From: Methylophilus sp.
Lineage (GTDB): Bacteria; Pseudomonadota; Gammaproteobacteria; Burkholderiales; Methylophilaceae
Length of the DNA: 5,271 nt
Direction of reading: 5' to 3'
Assembly: GCA_027489475.1 (NCBI GenBank)
Contig: JAIXZQ010000045.1
Coordinates: 1 to 5,271, forward strand
Each line of letters begins with the position of its first letter. The stretch's first letter is position 1. The notes beneath the pieces are model-generated. The model was given only the letters and a program-made list of their open reading frames with translations. It was not told the origin of the DNA and made no database searches. The position numbers were made by a program, and so were the translations under genes. Shown here piece by piece: positions 1 through 5,271 of this stretch.

Positions 1-615
1 ATTCCTGCGACCGTAGAGCGTATCGAATACGATCCTAACCGTACCGCCAACATTGCGTTGTTGTGCTACGCCGATGGCGAACGTCGTTACATTATTGCAC
101 CACGTGGCATTGCTGCCGGTGCGCAATTGATCAGTGGTTCAGAAGCGCCTATCCGTGCTGGTAATGCCTTGCCATTGCGCAACATTCCAGTGGGTAGCAC
201 CATTCACTGCATTGAGATTCAACCGGGCAAGGGTGCGCAAATTGCGCGTTCAGCCGGCACTTCTGTGCAGTTGTTAGCCCGCGAAGGTTCTTACGCGCAG
301 TTGCGTTTGCGTTCTGGTGAAGTCCGTCGTGTGCATGTAGATTGCAAAGCCACCTTGGGCGAAGTTGGAAATGAAGAGCACTCATTGCGTTCTATCGGTA
401 AAGCCGGTGCGATGCGTTGGCGTGGTGTTCGTCCAACAGTGCGTGGTGTTGTGATGAACCCAATCGATCACCCGCACGGTGGTGGTGAAGGTCGTACAGC
501 CGCGGGTATGAACCCAGTGTCTCCATGGGGTCAGAAAACTAAGGGTTATCGTACTCGTAAGAACAAGCGTACTGATAACATGCGCGTAAGTCGTCGTCCG
601 AGAAATGTAAGGTAA
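1..615 (+). CDS. rplB: 50S ribosomal protein L2, 3' part (5' end outside window)
   Basis: L2 is a primary 23S rRNA-binding protein at the subunit interface. It is needed for subunit association and for peptidyl-transferase centre assembly. The frame is open from base 1 and gives 204 residues ending at TAA 613-615. The fragment begins [20 protein letters not shown], which aligns with about residue 74 of the roughly 273-residue E. coli protein, so some 73 N-terminal codons lie upstream. Visible landmarks are the SH3-like barrel segment with [13 protein letters not shown], the segment [32 protein letters not shown], and the highly conserved loop [13 protein letters not shown] (codons 457-495). 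The first His of that loop (469-471) matches the conserved E. coli His229, which is implicated in peptidyl transfer. The C-terminus is the usual Arg/Lys-rich tail. The gene runs 5 nt ahead of rpsS in the S10 operon. Truncation is by the window edge only. Confidence 0.98.
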   Translation: MPATVERIEYDPNRTANIALLCYADGERRYIIAPRGIAAGAQLISGSEAPIRAGNALPLRNIPVGSTIHCIEIQPGKGAQIARSAGTSVQLLAREGSYAQLRLRSGEVRRVHVDCKATLGEVGNEEHSLRSIGKAGAMRWRGVRPTVRGVVMNPIDHPHGGGEGRTAAGMNPVSPWGQKTKGYRTRKNKRTDNMRVSRRPRNVR

Positions 616-620
616 TCGCT

Positions 621-896
621 ATGGCACGTTCTATTAAAAAAGGTCCATTTGTGGATGCACACTTGGCGAAGAAAGTCGAAACCGCTGTAGCGGGTCGCGA
701 TCGTAAGCCGATTAAAACTTGGTCACGTCGCTCGACCATTTTGCCAAATTTCATTGGTTTAACCATCGCAGTGCACAACGGCAGACAGCATGTGCCTGTG
801 TTGATTTCCGAAAACATGGTTGGTCACAAGCTCGGTGAATTTGCGTTGACACGCACGTTCAAGGGTCACGCGGCTGATAAAAAAGCGAAGAAGTAA
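621..896 (+). CDS. rpsS: 30S ribosomal protein S19
   Basis: S19 is a small-subunit head protein that, with S13, binds 16S rRNA near the A-site finger and intersubunit bridge region. The predicted protein has 91 residues against about 92 in E. coli. It starts [19 protein letters not shown], the typical family N-terminus. It carries the S19 signature around residues 53-80, with [20 protein letters not shown] followed by EFALTRTF, and ends in a Lys-rich tail. The start ATG at 621 is preceded by TAAGG (608-612), which overlaps the end of rplB, at about 8 nt spacing. Position between rplB and rplV is the conserved S10-operon position. Nothing unusual is seen. Confidence 0.98.
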   Translation: MARSIKKGPFVDAHLAKKVETAVAGRDRKPIKTWSRRSTILPNFIGLTIAVHNGRQHVPVLISENMVGHKLGEFALTRTFKGHAADKKAKK

Positions 897-906
897 GGGG
901 CTGATT

Positions 907-1245
907 ATGCAAGTAACTGCAGTTTTAAAAGGCGTACACCTTTCTCCGCAAAAAGCGCGTTTGGTGGCTGACCTTGTGCGTGGCAAAAAAGTGGATCAAG
1001 CACTGAATATCTTGGCATTTACCCCTAAGCGTGGTGCTGAGATTATCAAAAAAGTGGTTGAGTCTGCGATTGCCAACGCTGAACATAACAATGGTGCTGA
1101 TATCGACACATTGAAGGTGACTTCAATCTATGTGGATAAAGGCTTGGTGATGAAGCGTATCCGTGCACGTGCAAAAGGTCGCGCTGGTCGTATTACGAAA
1201 CCAACCTGTCATATTCATGTGACAGTCGGTGACTCAAAGGAATAA
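907..1245 (+). CDS. rplV: 50S ribosomal protein L22
   Basis: L22 binds all domains of 23S rRNA, and its long beta-hairpin lines the narrowest part of the nascent-peptide exit tunnel. That hairpin is known as a site of macrolide-resistance mutations and of arrest-peptide sensing. The product has 112 residues (E. coli 110). Conserved segments are [17 protein letters not shown] (residues 13-29), [15 protein letters not shown] (51-65) and the tunnel hairpin [14 protein letters not shown] (83-96), which appears intact. The start ATG at 907 follows AAGGGG (895-900), a good ribosome binding site that overlaps the rpsS stop. The stop TAA at 1243-1245 leaves one nucleotide before the rpsC ATG, so translation of the two is probably coupled. 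Confidence 0.98.
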   Translation: MQVTAVLKGVHLSPQKARLVADLVRGKKVDQALNILAFTPKRGAEIIKKVVESAIANAEHNNGADIDTLKVTSIYVDKGLVMKRIRARAKGRAGRITKPTCHIHVTVGDSKE

Positions 1246-1246
1246 T

Positions 1247-1960
1247 ATGGGACAGAAAATTCATCCAGTTGGGTTCCGTTTGAGCGTTCAGAAAAACTGG
1301 GCCTCACGTTGGTACTCTAACAGCCAGAACTTCCCGGCTATGTTGCAAGGCGACATCAAGGTACGTGAGTTCTTAAACAAAAAATTGGCCAGCGCCGCAG
1401 TGAGTAAAATCATCATTGAGCGTCCTGCCAAAAACGCAAAAATCACAATTCACAGTGCGCGTCCTGGCGTAGTGATTGGTAAAAAAGGTGAGGATATCGA
1501 ATCTTTGCGTACCAGTCTGCAAGGTCTGATGGGCGTACCTGTGCATCTGAACATTGAAGAAGTGCGTAAGCCAGAGCTGGACGCAACATTGATTGCACAA
1601 TCCATTGCCCAGCAATTGGAAAAACGTGTGATGTTCCGTCGCGCCATGAAACGTGCAATGCAAAATGCCATGCGTTTGGGTGCTCAAGGCATCAAAATCA
1701 TGAGCTCAGGCCGTTTGAACGGCATTGAGATTGCGCGTACAGAATGGTATCGCGAAGGCCGTGTGCCACTTCATACATTGCGTGCCGATATTGATTACGG
1801 TGTGGCTGAAGCGTCAACCACTTACGGGATCATTGGCATTAAAGTTTGGGTATTCAAAGGTGAGATTTTCGGTGATAACGCTGCCGCTGCTGCAGTGACC
1901 GATGCTGAGCCAGAGAAAAAAGTAAGAAAGCCGAGGGCTAAAGATGCTGCAACCAGCTAG
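1247..1960 (+). CDS. rpsC: 30S ribosomal protein S3
   Basis: S3 lies at the mRNA entry tunnel of the small subunit and contributes, with S4 and S5, to mRNA unwinding. The product has 237 residues (E. coli about 233). It begins [14 protein letters not shown], the family N-terminus. A KH type II RNA-binding domain is marked by [14 protein letters not shown] with the GKKG loop at residues 78-81. Arg131, Arg132 and Lys135 in FRRAMKRAM match the E. coli residues implicated in mRNA helicase activity. The C-terminal domain ([20 protein letters not shown], then [13 protein letters not shown]) is complete. After about residue 210 comes an Ala-rich then Lys/Arg-rich low-complexity tail, usual in betaproteobacteria. 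The ATG at 1247 is preferred over an in-frame upstream ATG at 1229: it matches the family N-terminus and sits 5 nt after AAGGA (1237-1241). The last 17 nt overlap rplP. Confidence 0.97.
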   Translation: MGQKIHPVGFRLSVQKNWASRWYSNSQNFPAMLQGDIKVREFLNKKLASAAVSKIIIERPAKNAKITIHSARPGVVIGKKGEDIESLRTSLQGLMGVPVHLNIEEVRKPELDATLIAQSIAQQLEKRVMFRRAMKRAMQNAMRLGAQGIKIMSSGRLNGIEIARTEWYREGRVPLHTLRADIDYGVAEASTTYGIIGIKVWVFKGEIFGDNAAAAAVTDAEPEKKVRKPRAKDAATS

Positions 1961-2360
1961 ACAGAAATACCGCAAGATGCAAAAAGGTCGCAATAAAGGT
2001 ATTGCGACTACCGGTAACAAAGTAAGCTTTGGTGAGTTTGGATTAAAAGCAATCGGCCGTGGTCGATTGACTGCGCGCCAAATTGAGGCTGCTCGTCGTG
2101 TGATGACTCGTCACATTAAACGAGGTGGTCGTGTTTGGATTCGCGTGTTTCCTGATCAACCAATTTCTAAAAAGCCTGCTGAAGTACGTATGGGTAATGG
2201 TAAGGGTAGCGTGGACTACTACATCGCTCAGATTCAGCCTGGCAAAATGCTGTACGAGATGGATGGCGTGAGCGAAGAGCTGGCACGTGAGGCTTTCAGA
2301 TTGGCTGCTGCCAAACTGCCAGTCGAAACTACATTCATGACCCGTCAAATTGGCAGTTAA
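1944..2360 (+). CDS. rplP: 50S ribosomal protein L16
   Basis: L16 is a late-assembling large-subunit protein next to the A-site tRNA elbow and the peptidyl-transferase centre. The product has 138 residues (E. coli 136). The start [19 protein letters not shown] matches the family N-terminus exactly in register, which fixes the ATG at 1944 and so makes the gene overlap the end of rpsC by 17 nt. GAGG at 1933-1936, inside rpsC, is a ribosome binding site with about 7 nt spacing. Other landmarks are [20 protein letters not shown] (residues 31-50), [16 protein letters not shown] (63-78), and VRMGNGKG, where Arg82 corresponds to E. coli Arg81, the residue hydroxylated by the RoxA/YcfD oxygenase in some Proteobacteria. 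The C-terminal [20 protein letters not shown] is fully conserved. Confidence 0.98.
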   Translation: MLQPARQKYRKMQKGRNKGIATTGNKVSFGEFGLKAIGRGRLTARQIEAARRVMTRHIKRGGRVWIRVFPDQPISKKPAEVRMGNGKGSVDYYIAQIQPGKMLYEMDGVSEELAREAFRLAAAKLPVETTFMTRQIGS

Positions 2361-2372
2361 GGAGTAGTAACG

Positions 2373-2567
2373 ATGAAAGCTTCTGAATTGAGAGCAAAGT
2401 CAGCTGACGAGCTCAATAATGAATTGGTTGAGCTGCGTCGCGCACAGTTTTCTTTGCGTATGCAGTTGGCCACCCAACAATTGAACAAGGTAGATCAGCT
2501 GGGTAAAGTACGCAAAGACATCGCGCGTGTAAATACCGTCTTGGCTGAGAAAGCGAAACAGGCATGA
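2373..2567 (+). CDS. rpmC: 50S ribosomal protein L29
   Basis: L29 is a small, all-helical protein near the exit of the peptide tunnel, beside L23 where trigger factor and SRP dock. The product has 64 residues (E. coli 63): [18 protein letters not shown] at the N-terminus, followed by [18 protein letters not shown] and [14 protein letters not shown], the family's two long amphipathic helices. A strong ribosome binding site AAGGAG (2359-2364) overlaps the rplP stop and sits 8 nt before the ATG at 2373. The stop TGA is embedded in ATGATGA, the start region of rpsQ, so rpsQ translation is likely coupled to this gene. Confidence 0.97.
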   Translation: MKASELRAKSADELNNELVELRRAQFSLRMQLATQQLNKVDQLGKVRKDIARVNTVLAEKAKQA

Positions 2568-2821
2568 TGACTGAAAAAGCGAAAGTGGTACGCAGTTTGA
2601 CTGGCCGTGTCGTAAGCAACAAGATGGATAAAACTGTCACTGTGCTTGTCGAGCGCAAAGTTAAACATCCTCTGATTGGTAAAGTGGTTGTTAAATCTAA
2701 CAAGTTTCATGCACATGATGAAAACAATGCATGCAACGAAGGCGATGTAGTGACCATCACTGAAAGCCGACCATACTCCAAGACTAAAACTTGGGTTGTA
2801 AGCAAAATCGAAGCAAAATAA
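2564..2821 (+). CDS. rpsQ: 30S ribosomal protein S17
   Basis: S17 is a primary 16S rRNA-binding protein of the 5' domain with an OB-fold. The product is 85 residues from the ATG at 2564, or 84 from the adjacent ATG at 2567. The second version, MTEKAK..., resembles the E. coli start MTDKIR and may be the true one. Landmarks are [20 protein letters not shown], then [10 protein letters not shown], then the signature region [15 protein letters not shown], then [13 protein letters not shown]. No strong Shine-Dalgarno precedes the start; only AGG at 2560-2562 is seen, close to the second ATG. The start overlaps the rpmC stop (ATGATGA, 2564-2570), so coupling is the likely mode of initiation. This is the last gene of the S10 operon and is followed by an intrinsic terminator 21 nt after its stop. 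Confidence 0.97.
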   Translation: MMTEKAKVVRSLTGRVVSNKMDKTVTVLVERKVKHPLIGKVVVKSNKFHAHDENNACNEGDVVTITESRPYSKTKTWVVSKIEAK

Positions 2822-2842
2822 CGCTTCACTCATATAACCTGG

Positions 2843-2868
2843 AAAACGCTTGTCATAAGCGTTTTTTT
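2843..2868 (+). terminator. Intrinsic terminator at the end of the S10 operon
   Basis: A perfect 9-bp inverted repeat, AAAACGCTT (2843-2851) with AAGCGTTTT (2857-2865), encloses a 5-nt loop GTCAT. A run of seven T (2862-2868) begins within the right arm and continues past it. This is the standard Rho-independent layout, 21 nt after the rpsQ stop. The first four pairs are A-U, so the working stem is about 5-9 bp and termination may be partial. The loop and end of the left arm also carry the -35 box of the downstream promoter. A second copy of AACGCTT occurs at 2820-2826. Confidence 0.88.
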
Positions 2869-2879
2869 GGTTGTATAAT
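2850..2879 (+). promoter_or_regulatory. Predicted sigma70-type promoter of the spc operon
   Basis: TTGTCA at 2850-2855 (5 of 6 matches to the -35 consensus TTGACA) and a perfect TATAAT at 2874-2879 are separated by 18 bp. Transcription would start about 7 nt downstream, near 2885-2887. That is shortly before the structured leader at 2892 and about 125 nt before the rplN start. In E. coli a separate spc promoter is known at this same place between rpsQ and rplN, which supports the call. The -35 box lies in the loop of the S10 terminator. Start site and strength are inferred. Confidence 0.82.
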
Positions 2880-2891
2880 GTTGGACTTTTC

Positions 2892-2970
2892 GGTGCCCGC
2901 CTTAGTTGGCATGTAGCTGGCACCCCAATACTGACCGTGGTCTATTGGCCGAAATTGCGAAAGCAAGCGG
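2892..2970 (+). promoter_or_regulatory. Candidate structured 5' leader RNA of the spc operon (three abutting hairpins)
   Basis: Three hairpins were found by hand pairing. H1 pairs GGTGCC (2892-2897) with GGCACC (2919-2924), with an inner GCC/GGC (2899-2901/2908-2910). H2 pairs CCAATA (2925-2930) with TATTGG (2943-2948), then a CT bulge, then GAC/GTC (2933-2935/2940-2942) closing the loop CGTG. H3 pairs CCG (2949-2951) with CGG (2968-2970), then an AAA/G internal loop, then TTGC/GCAA (2955-2958/2963-2966) closing a GAAA tetraloop. Each helix begins at the base after the previous one ends, so they could stack coaxially. The element starts about 6 nt after the predicted transcription start and lies upstream of rplN in the untranslated leader. 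By analogy with known ribosomal-protein leaders it may bind a protein encoded in the operon (S8 is the spc repressor in E. coli). No family is recognised; the ligand and function are unknown. Confidence 0.6.
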
Positions 2971-2996
2971 CTGTAGTGGTTATAACGGATTAAGTT

Positions 2997-3010
2997 GGAG
3001 ATTATTTCTC
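2997..3010 (+). promoter_or_regulatory. rplN ribosome binding site within a small potential hairpin
   Basis: GGAG at 2997-3000 is the Shine-Dalgarno of rplN, 10 nt before the ATG at 3011. This spacing is longer than for most genes here. GAGA (2998-3001) can pair with TCTC (3007-3010) around the loop TTATT, a weak 4-bp hairpin that would occlude part of the site and abut the start codon. The ribosome binding site is well supported; the hairpin is only a possibility. Confidence 0.6.
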
Positions 3011-3379
3011 ATGATTCAAATGCAATCTCGGCTGGAAGTAGCCGACAACACTGGTGCGCGCTCCGTTCAGTGTATCAAGGTCTTGGGTGGTTCCAAGCGT
3101 CGTTATGCCAGCATTGGCGACATCATTAAAGTCAGCATTAAAGATGCTGCCCCACGTGGTCGCGTCAAAAAAGGCGAAATCTACAACGCTGTTGTAGTGC
3201 GTACTGCTAAAGGCGTACGTCGTCCTGATGGTTCGTTAGTTAAATTTGATGCCAATGCCGCAGTCTTGTTGAACAACAAGCTTGAGCCTATTGGTACCCG
3301 TATTTTTGGCCCGGTAACACGTGAATTGCGTAGTGAGCGCTTCATGAAGATTGTTTCGCTGGCGCCTGAAGTCTTGTAA
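3011..3379 (+). CDS. rplN: 50S ribosomal protein L14
   Basis: L14 is a beta-barrel protein on the interface face of the large subunit. It forms bridges to 16S rRNA and is the docking site of the silencing factor RsfS. The product has 122 residues (E. coli 123). It starts [17 protein letters not shown], close to the family start, followed by [20 protein letters not shown]. The L14 signature region spans residues 60-86 ([16 protein letters not shown] and following), and the end is [20 protein letters not shown] then EVL, the universal C-terminus. The ATG at 3011 is chosen on this N-terminal match and on GGAG at 2997-3000. The frame is open further upstream to a TTG at 2906, but that stretch is leader RNA without family similarity. 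This is the first gene of the spc operon. Confidence 0.97.
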   Translation: MIQMQSRLEVADNTGARSVQCIKVLGGSKRRYASIGDIIKVSIKDAAPRGRVKKGEIYNAVVVRTAKGVRRPDGSLVKFDANAAVLLNNKLEPIGTRIFGPVTRELRSERFMKIVSLAPEVL

Positions 3380-3398
3380 TTGGCTTGGAGACGATCAA

Positions 3399-3716
3399 AT
3401 GAGCAAAATTCGCAAAGGTGACCAGGTCATTTTGAATACAGGTAAAGATGCAGGTAAAACAGGTACTGTTTTAAGCGTCTTGCCAACCGGCCATGTAGTG
3501 GTTGAGGGTTTGAATGTGGTGAAAAAACACACACGCCCTAACCCGATGCGTGGTGTCACAGGTGGCATCGTCAGCAAGGAAATGCCGGTAGAGGGCTCTA
3601 ATGTAGCCATCTTTAACGCCGCTACCCAAAAAGCTGACCGTGTTGGTTTTAAGGTACTGGAAGATGGTCGCAAGATTCGTGTATTCAAATCTAGCGGCGA
3701 ATCCATCGACGCATAG
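3399..3716 (+). CDS. rplX: 50S ribosomal protein L24
   Basis: L24 is an assembly-initiator protein that binds the 5' end of 23S rRNA and sits near the tunnel exit. The product has 105 residues (E. coli 104). A KOW motif lies near the N-terminus: [20 protein letters not shown] (residues 4-23), then [18 protein letters not shown]. Then come [20 protein letters not shown] and [20 protein letters not shown], all conserved. The ATG at 3399 follows GGAG (3387-3390) with 8 nt spacing and gives the correct N-terminus. A longer in-frame opening from 3351 runs into rplN and is not credible. The gap to rplN is 19 nt. Confidence 0.97.
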   Translation: MSKIRKGDQVILNTGKDAGKTGTVLSVLPTGHVVVEGLNVVKKHTRPNPMRGVTGGIVSKEMPVEGSNVAIFNAATQKADRVGFKVLEDGRKIRVFKSSGESIDA

Positions 3717-3724
3717 GAATATAT

Positions 3725-4264
3725 ATGGCACGTTTAAAACAGTATTATAAAGATACAGTAGTGGCCAAATTGACAGAGCAATTTGGTTACACCTCTCCGA
3801 TGCAGGTTCCACGTATCGAAAAAATCACACTGAACATGGGTGTGGGCGAAGCAGTGGCTGATAAAAAAGTCATGGAAAACGCTGTGGGTGACATGGAAAA
3901 AATCGCAGGTCAGAAACCTATCGTGACTAAAGCGAAGAAATCTGTGGCTGCATTTAAGATTCGTGACGACTATCCTGTGGGCTGTAAAGTGACACTGCGT
4001 CGCGAGCGTATGTATGAGTTCCTCGATCGTCTGATTACTGTGGCTATTCCACGTATTCGTGACTTCCGTGGTATTTCAGGCAAGTCTTTTGATGGCCGTG
4101 GCAACTACAACATGGGCGTTAAAGAGCAGATTATTTTCCCCGAAATCGAATATGACAAAATCGATGCATTGCGTGGAATGAACATCACCATTACGACAAC
4201 TGCAAAAACAGACGAAGAAGCTAAAGCTCTGTTGGCTGCGTTTAGTTTCCCATTTAGAGGTTAA
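3725..4264 (+). CDS. rplE: 50S ribosomal protein L5
   Basis: L5 binds 5S rRNA and contacts the P-site tRNA and S13 across the central protuberance. The product has 179 residues, identical in length to E. coli. It starts [20 protein letters not shown]. Other landmarks are [16 protein letters not shown] (residues 28-43), the L5 signature [18 protein letters not shown] (63-80), and [20 protein letters not shown] followed by [11 protein letters not shown] and the C-terminal SFPFRG. AGGA (3715-3718) overlaps the rplX stop and lies 6 nt before the ATG. In E. coli the S8 repressor binds mRNA at the start of this gene. Here the equivalent segment (3744-3762) forms only a weak stem rich in G-U pairs, so that mode of control is doubtful in this organism. 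Confidence 0.98.
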   Translation: MARLKQYYKDTVVAKLTEQFGYTSPMQVPRIEKITLNMGVGEAVADKKVMENAVGDMEKIAGQKPIVTKAKKSVAAFKIRDDYPVGCKVTLRRERMYEFLDRLITVAIPRIRDFRGISGKSFDGRGNYNMGVKEQIIFPEIEYDKIDALRGMNITITTTAKTDEEAKALLAAFSFPFRG

Positions 4265-4267
4265 GTC

Positions 4268-4573
4268 ATGGCTAAAGTATGTATGACAGAACGCGAACAA
4301 AAGCGTCGCGAAACCGTTAAAAAATTCGCCACCAAGCGTGCTGAATTGGTTGCTGCAATCAATGATCAATCTGCGAGTGCAGAAGATCGTATGGCGGCGC
4401 GTTTGAAATTGCAAAGTTTGCCACGTAATTCCAGTCCAGTACGTACACGTAACCGTTGTGCGTTGACCGGTCGTCCACGTGGTGTGTTCAGTAAATTTGG
4501 TATCGCACGTAACGAGTTGCGTAAATTGATGATGGCTGGTCACGTACCAGGTGTCACCAAGGCCAGCTGGTAA
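4268..4573 (+). CDS. rpsN: 30S ribosomal protein S14 (zinc-free long form)
   Basis: S14 binds 16S rRNA in the head of the small subunit and is needed for late assembly and A-site tRNA binding. The product has 101 residues, matching the long C-minus form of Proteobacteria. It has only Cys5 and Cys64 and lacks the paired CxxC motifs of the short zinc-binding form. Landmarks are [19 protein letters not shown] (residues 24-42), then [19 protein letters not shown], then [20 protein letters not shown] and the C-terminal PGVTKASW. The ATG at 4268 lies 3 nt after the rplE stop. GAGG at 4257-4260, in the last codons of rplE, is its ribosome binding site. Confidence 0.98.
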   Translation: MAKVCMTEREQKRRETVKKFATKRAELVAAINDQSASAEDRMAARLKLQSLPRNSSPVRTRNRCALTGRPRGVFSKFGIARNELRKLMMAGHVPGVTKASW

Positions 4574-4587
4574 CGGAGGAATATAAC

Positions 4588-4983
4588 ATGAGTATGAGTG
4601 ATCCGATTGCCGATATGTTGACCCGTATTCGTAACGCGCAGCGTACGAACAAGACGAGCGTTTCAATGCCTGCTTCTAAATTGAAGGGTGCGATTGCAAA
4701 CGTCTTGAAAGACGAAGGGTATATCGACGATTTCAGTGTGCATAACAATGATGGTAAGCCAGTATTGAGCATCAGCTTGAAATACTATGCTGGCCGCCCT
4801 GTTATCGAAAAAATTGAGCGCGTTTCTAAGCCAGGCTTGCGTATTTACAAAGGCAGCCAACATTTGCCAAAAGTGATGAACGGTTTGGGCGTGACTATCG
4901 TGTCAACCTCCAAAGGTGTCATGACAGATCGTAAAGCACAAGCTGCCGGTATTGGTGGCGAAGTTTTGTGCATCGTGGCTTAA
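4588..4983 (+). CDS. rpsH: 30S ribosomal protein S8
   Basis: S8 is a primary binder of helix 21 in the central domain of 16S rRNA and, in E. coli, the translational repressor of the spc operon. The product has 131 residues (E. coli 130). It starts [20 protein letters not shown], followed by [20 protein letters not shown] (residues 27-46) and [12 protein letters not shown] (79-90). The S8 signature [20 protein letters not shown] (106-125) lies in the rRNA-binding C-terminal domain. The start at 4588 is chosen over a second ATG at 4594 because GGAGGA (4575-4580), the strongest Shine-Dalgarno in the window, is 7 nt from 4588 and 13 nt from 4594. The signature residues for RNA binding are intact, so a role as autoregulator remains possible. 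Confidence 0.98.
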   Translation: MSMSDPIADMLTRIRNAQRTNKTSVSMPASKLKGAIANVLKDEGYIDDFSVHNNDGKPVLSISLKYYAGRPVIEKIERVSKPGLRIYKGSQHLPKVMNGLGVTIVSTSKGVMTDRKAQAAGIGGEVLCIVA

Positions 4984-4994
4984 GGAGAATCAAT

Positions 4995-5271
4995 ATGTCA
5001 CGTGTTGCTAAGAATCCGATTGCAATTCCTGCGAAAGTAGAAGTTGTGATCTCAGCCTCAGAAATCGCTGTAAGCGGTCCTTTGGGTAAGTTGAGTCAAG
5101 CGTTGGCGACTGATATTTCAGTCGTTCGTGAAGGCGAAAATTTAGTGGTAAAAGCTAATAAAGAAACACAGCATGCGCGCGCGATGTCTGGCACGACGCG
5201 TGCCTTGGTCGCCAATATGGTGCAAGGTGTGTCTGCAGGCTTTACACGCAAACTGTCATTGATTGGTGTGG
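4995..5271 (+). CDS. rplF: 50S ribosomal protein L6, 5' part (3' end outside window)
   Basis: L6 binds helix 97 of 23S rRNA near the sarcin-ricin loop and the factor-binding site. Ninety-two full codons are visible, about half of the roughly 177-residue protein. It begins MSRVAKNPIAIPAKVEVVIS, matching the family start. It continues through VSGPLGKLSQAL to GTTRALVANMVQGVSAGFTR and KLSLIGVG at the end of the first L6 domain. The frame is open to the window edge. A strong AAGGAG (4982-4987) overlaps the rpsH stop and is 7 nt from the ATG at 4995. The order rpsH-rplF is the conserved spc order. Confidence 0.97.
   Translation, partial: MSRVAKNPIAIPAKVEVVISASEIAVSGPLGKLSQALATDISVVREGENLVVKANKETQHARAMSGTTRALVANMVQGVSAGFTRKLSLIGV

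Noticed and set aside
1229..1246. Upstream ATG of rpsC adding six residues
   Set aside because: It lies inside rplV. The family N-terminus MGQKIHP begins at 1247, which has a proper Shine-Dalgarno at 1237-1241.
2911..2916. AUG immediately followed by UAG in the leader
   Set aside because: A minimal start-stop could in principle stall ribosomes, but no Shine-Dalgarno precedes it, so chance is the simpler explanation.
2495..2923. 142-codon open frame on the - strand over rpsQ and the spc leader
   Set aside because: It is antisense to rpsQ and runs through the terminator and promoter. It has no family resemblance and no convincing start context.
2981..2986. TATAAC as a second -10 box in the leader
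   Set aside because: No -35 box lies at 16-18 bp. The nearest TTGCGA (2955-2960) would give a 20-bp spacer.
2937..2993. Possible 18-codon leader peptide starting at GTG
   Set aside because: There is no ribosome binding site, a GTG start, and no run of regulatory codons. It overlaps the H2 and H3 helices.
2906..3010. In-frame 35-codon N-terminal extension of rplN from TTG
   Set aside because: Stop-free runs of this length are common by chance. L14 has no such extension, the region is explained as leader RNA, and no Shine-Dalgarno precedes the TTG.
2886..3010. A tRNA or other housekeeping RNA gene in the gap
   Set aside because: No cloverleaf, no T-loop motif GTTCRANNC and no CCA end were found. 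The helices form consecutive hairpins instead.
3742..3763. E. coli-type S8 binding site at the start of rplE
   Set aside because: The aligned segment can pair AUUAU (3744-3748) with GUAGU (3758-3762), but two of the five pairs are G-U. The sequence is also constrained by the conserved YYKD codons, so an S8 site cannot be supported.
4076..4666. 196-codon open frame on the - strand across rplE, rpsN and rpsH
   Set aside because: It is antisense to three certain ribosomal protein genes. Its predicted protein is rich in Thr, Cys, His and Phe with no recognisable domain, as expected of a shadow of biased codons.

Overview
The window is a stretch of the conserved S10-spc ribosomal protein gene cluster of a bacterium, all on the + strand. 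The gene order is rplB(partial)-rpsS-rplV-rpsC-rplP-rpmC-rpsQ // rplN-rplX-rplE-rpsN-rpsH-rplF(partial), the classical order in Proteobacteria. Several features point to a betaproteobacterium: the wording of L16, a 131-residue S8 beginning [18 protein letters not shown], and a 101-residue S14 without zinc-binding cysteines. The AT-leaning composition suggests, tentatively, a lineage such as Methylophilaceae/Nitrosomonadales rather than Burkholderiales. That placement rests on recognition by eye, not on a search.

Layout. Positions 1-2821 hold the 3' part of the S10 operon: seven tightly packed genes with gaps of 1-12 nt or overlaps (rpsC/rplP by 17 nt, rpmC/rpsQ by 4 nt). Positions 2822-3010 (189 nt) are the only substantial non-coding region. 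Positions 3011-5271 hold the start of the spc operon, again tightly packed with 3-19 nt gaps. Nearly every gene has a clear Shine-Dalgarno sequence (GGAG, AGGA or similar); rpsQ is the exception and is probably translated by coupling. rplB lacks its 5' end (about 73 codons) and rplF lacks its 3' end, because the window cuts them. No gene is broken.

The proteins make up much of both ribosomal subunits: L2, L22, L16, L29, L14, L24, L5 and L6 in the large subunit, and S19, S3, S17, S14 and S8 in the small one. Co-transcription keeps them near equal stoichiometry.

The part worth a second look is the rpsQ-rplN gap. It contains a strong intrinsic terminator for the S10 operon. The loop of that terminator also supplies the -35 box (TTGTCA) of a good sigma70-type promoter (TATAAT, 18-bp spacer). 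The predicted transcript then begins a leader of about 125 nt. Its first 80 nt fold on paper into three helices that abut with no unpaired base between them (2892-2924, 2925-2948, 2949-2970), the last capped by a GAAA tetraloop. This looks like a cis-regulatory ribosomal-protein leader. I do not recognise it as a described family. No mobile elements, CRISPR arrays, tRNA or rRNA genes were seen.
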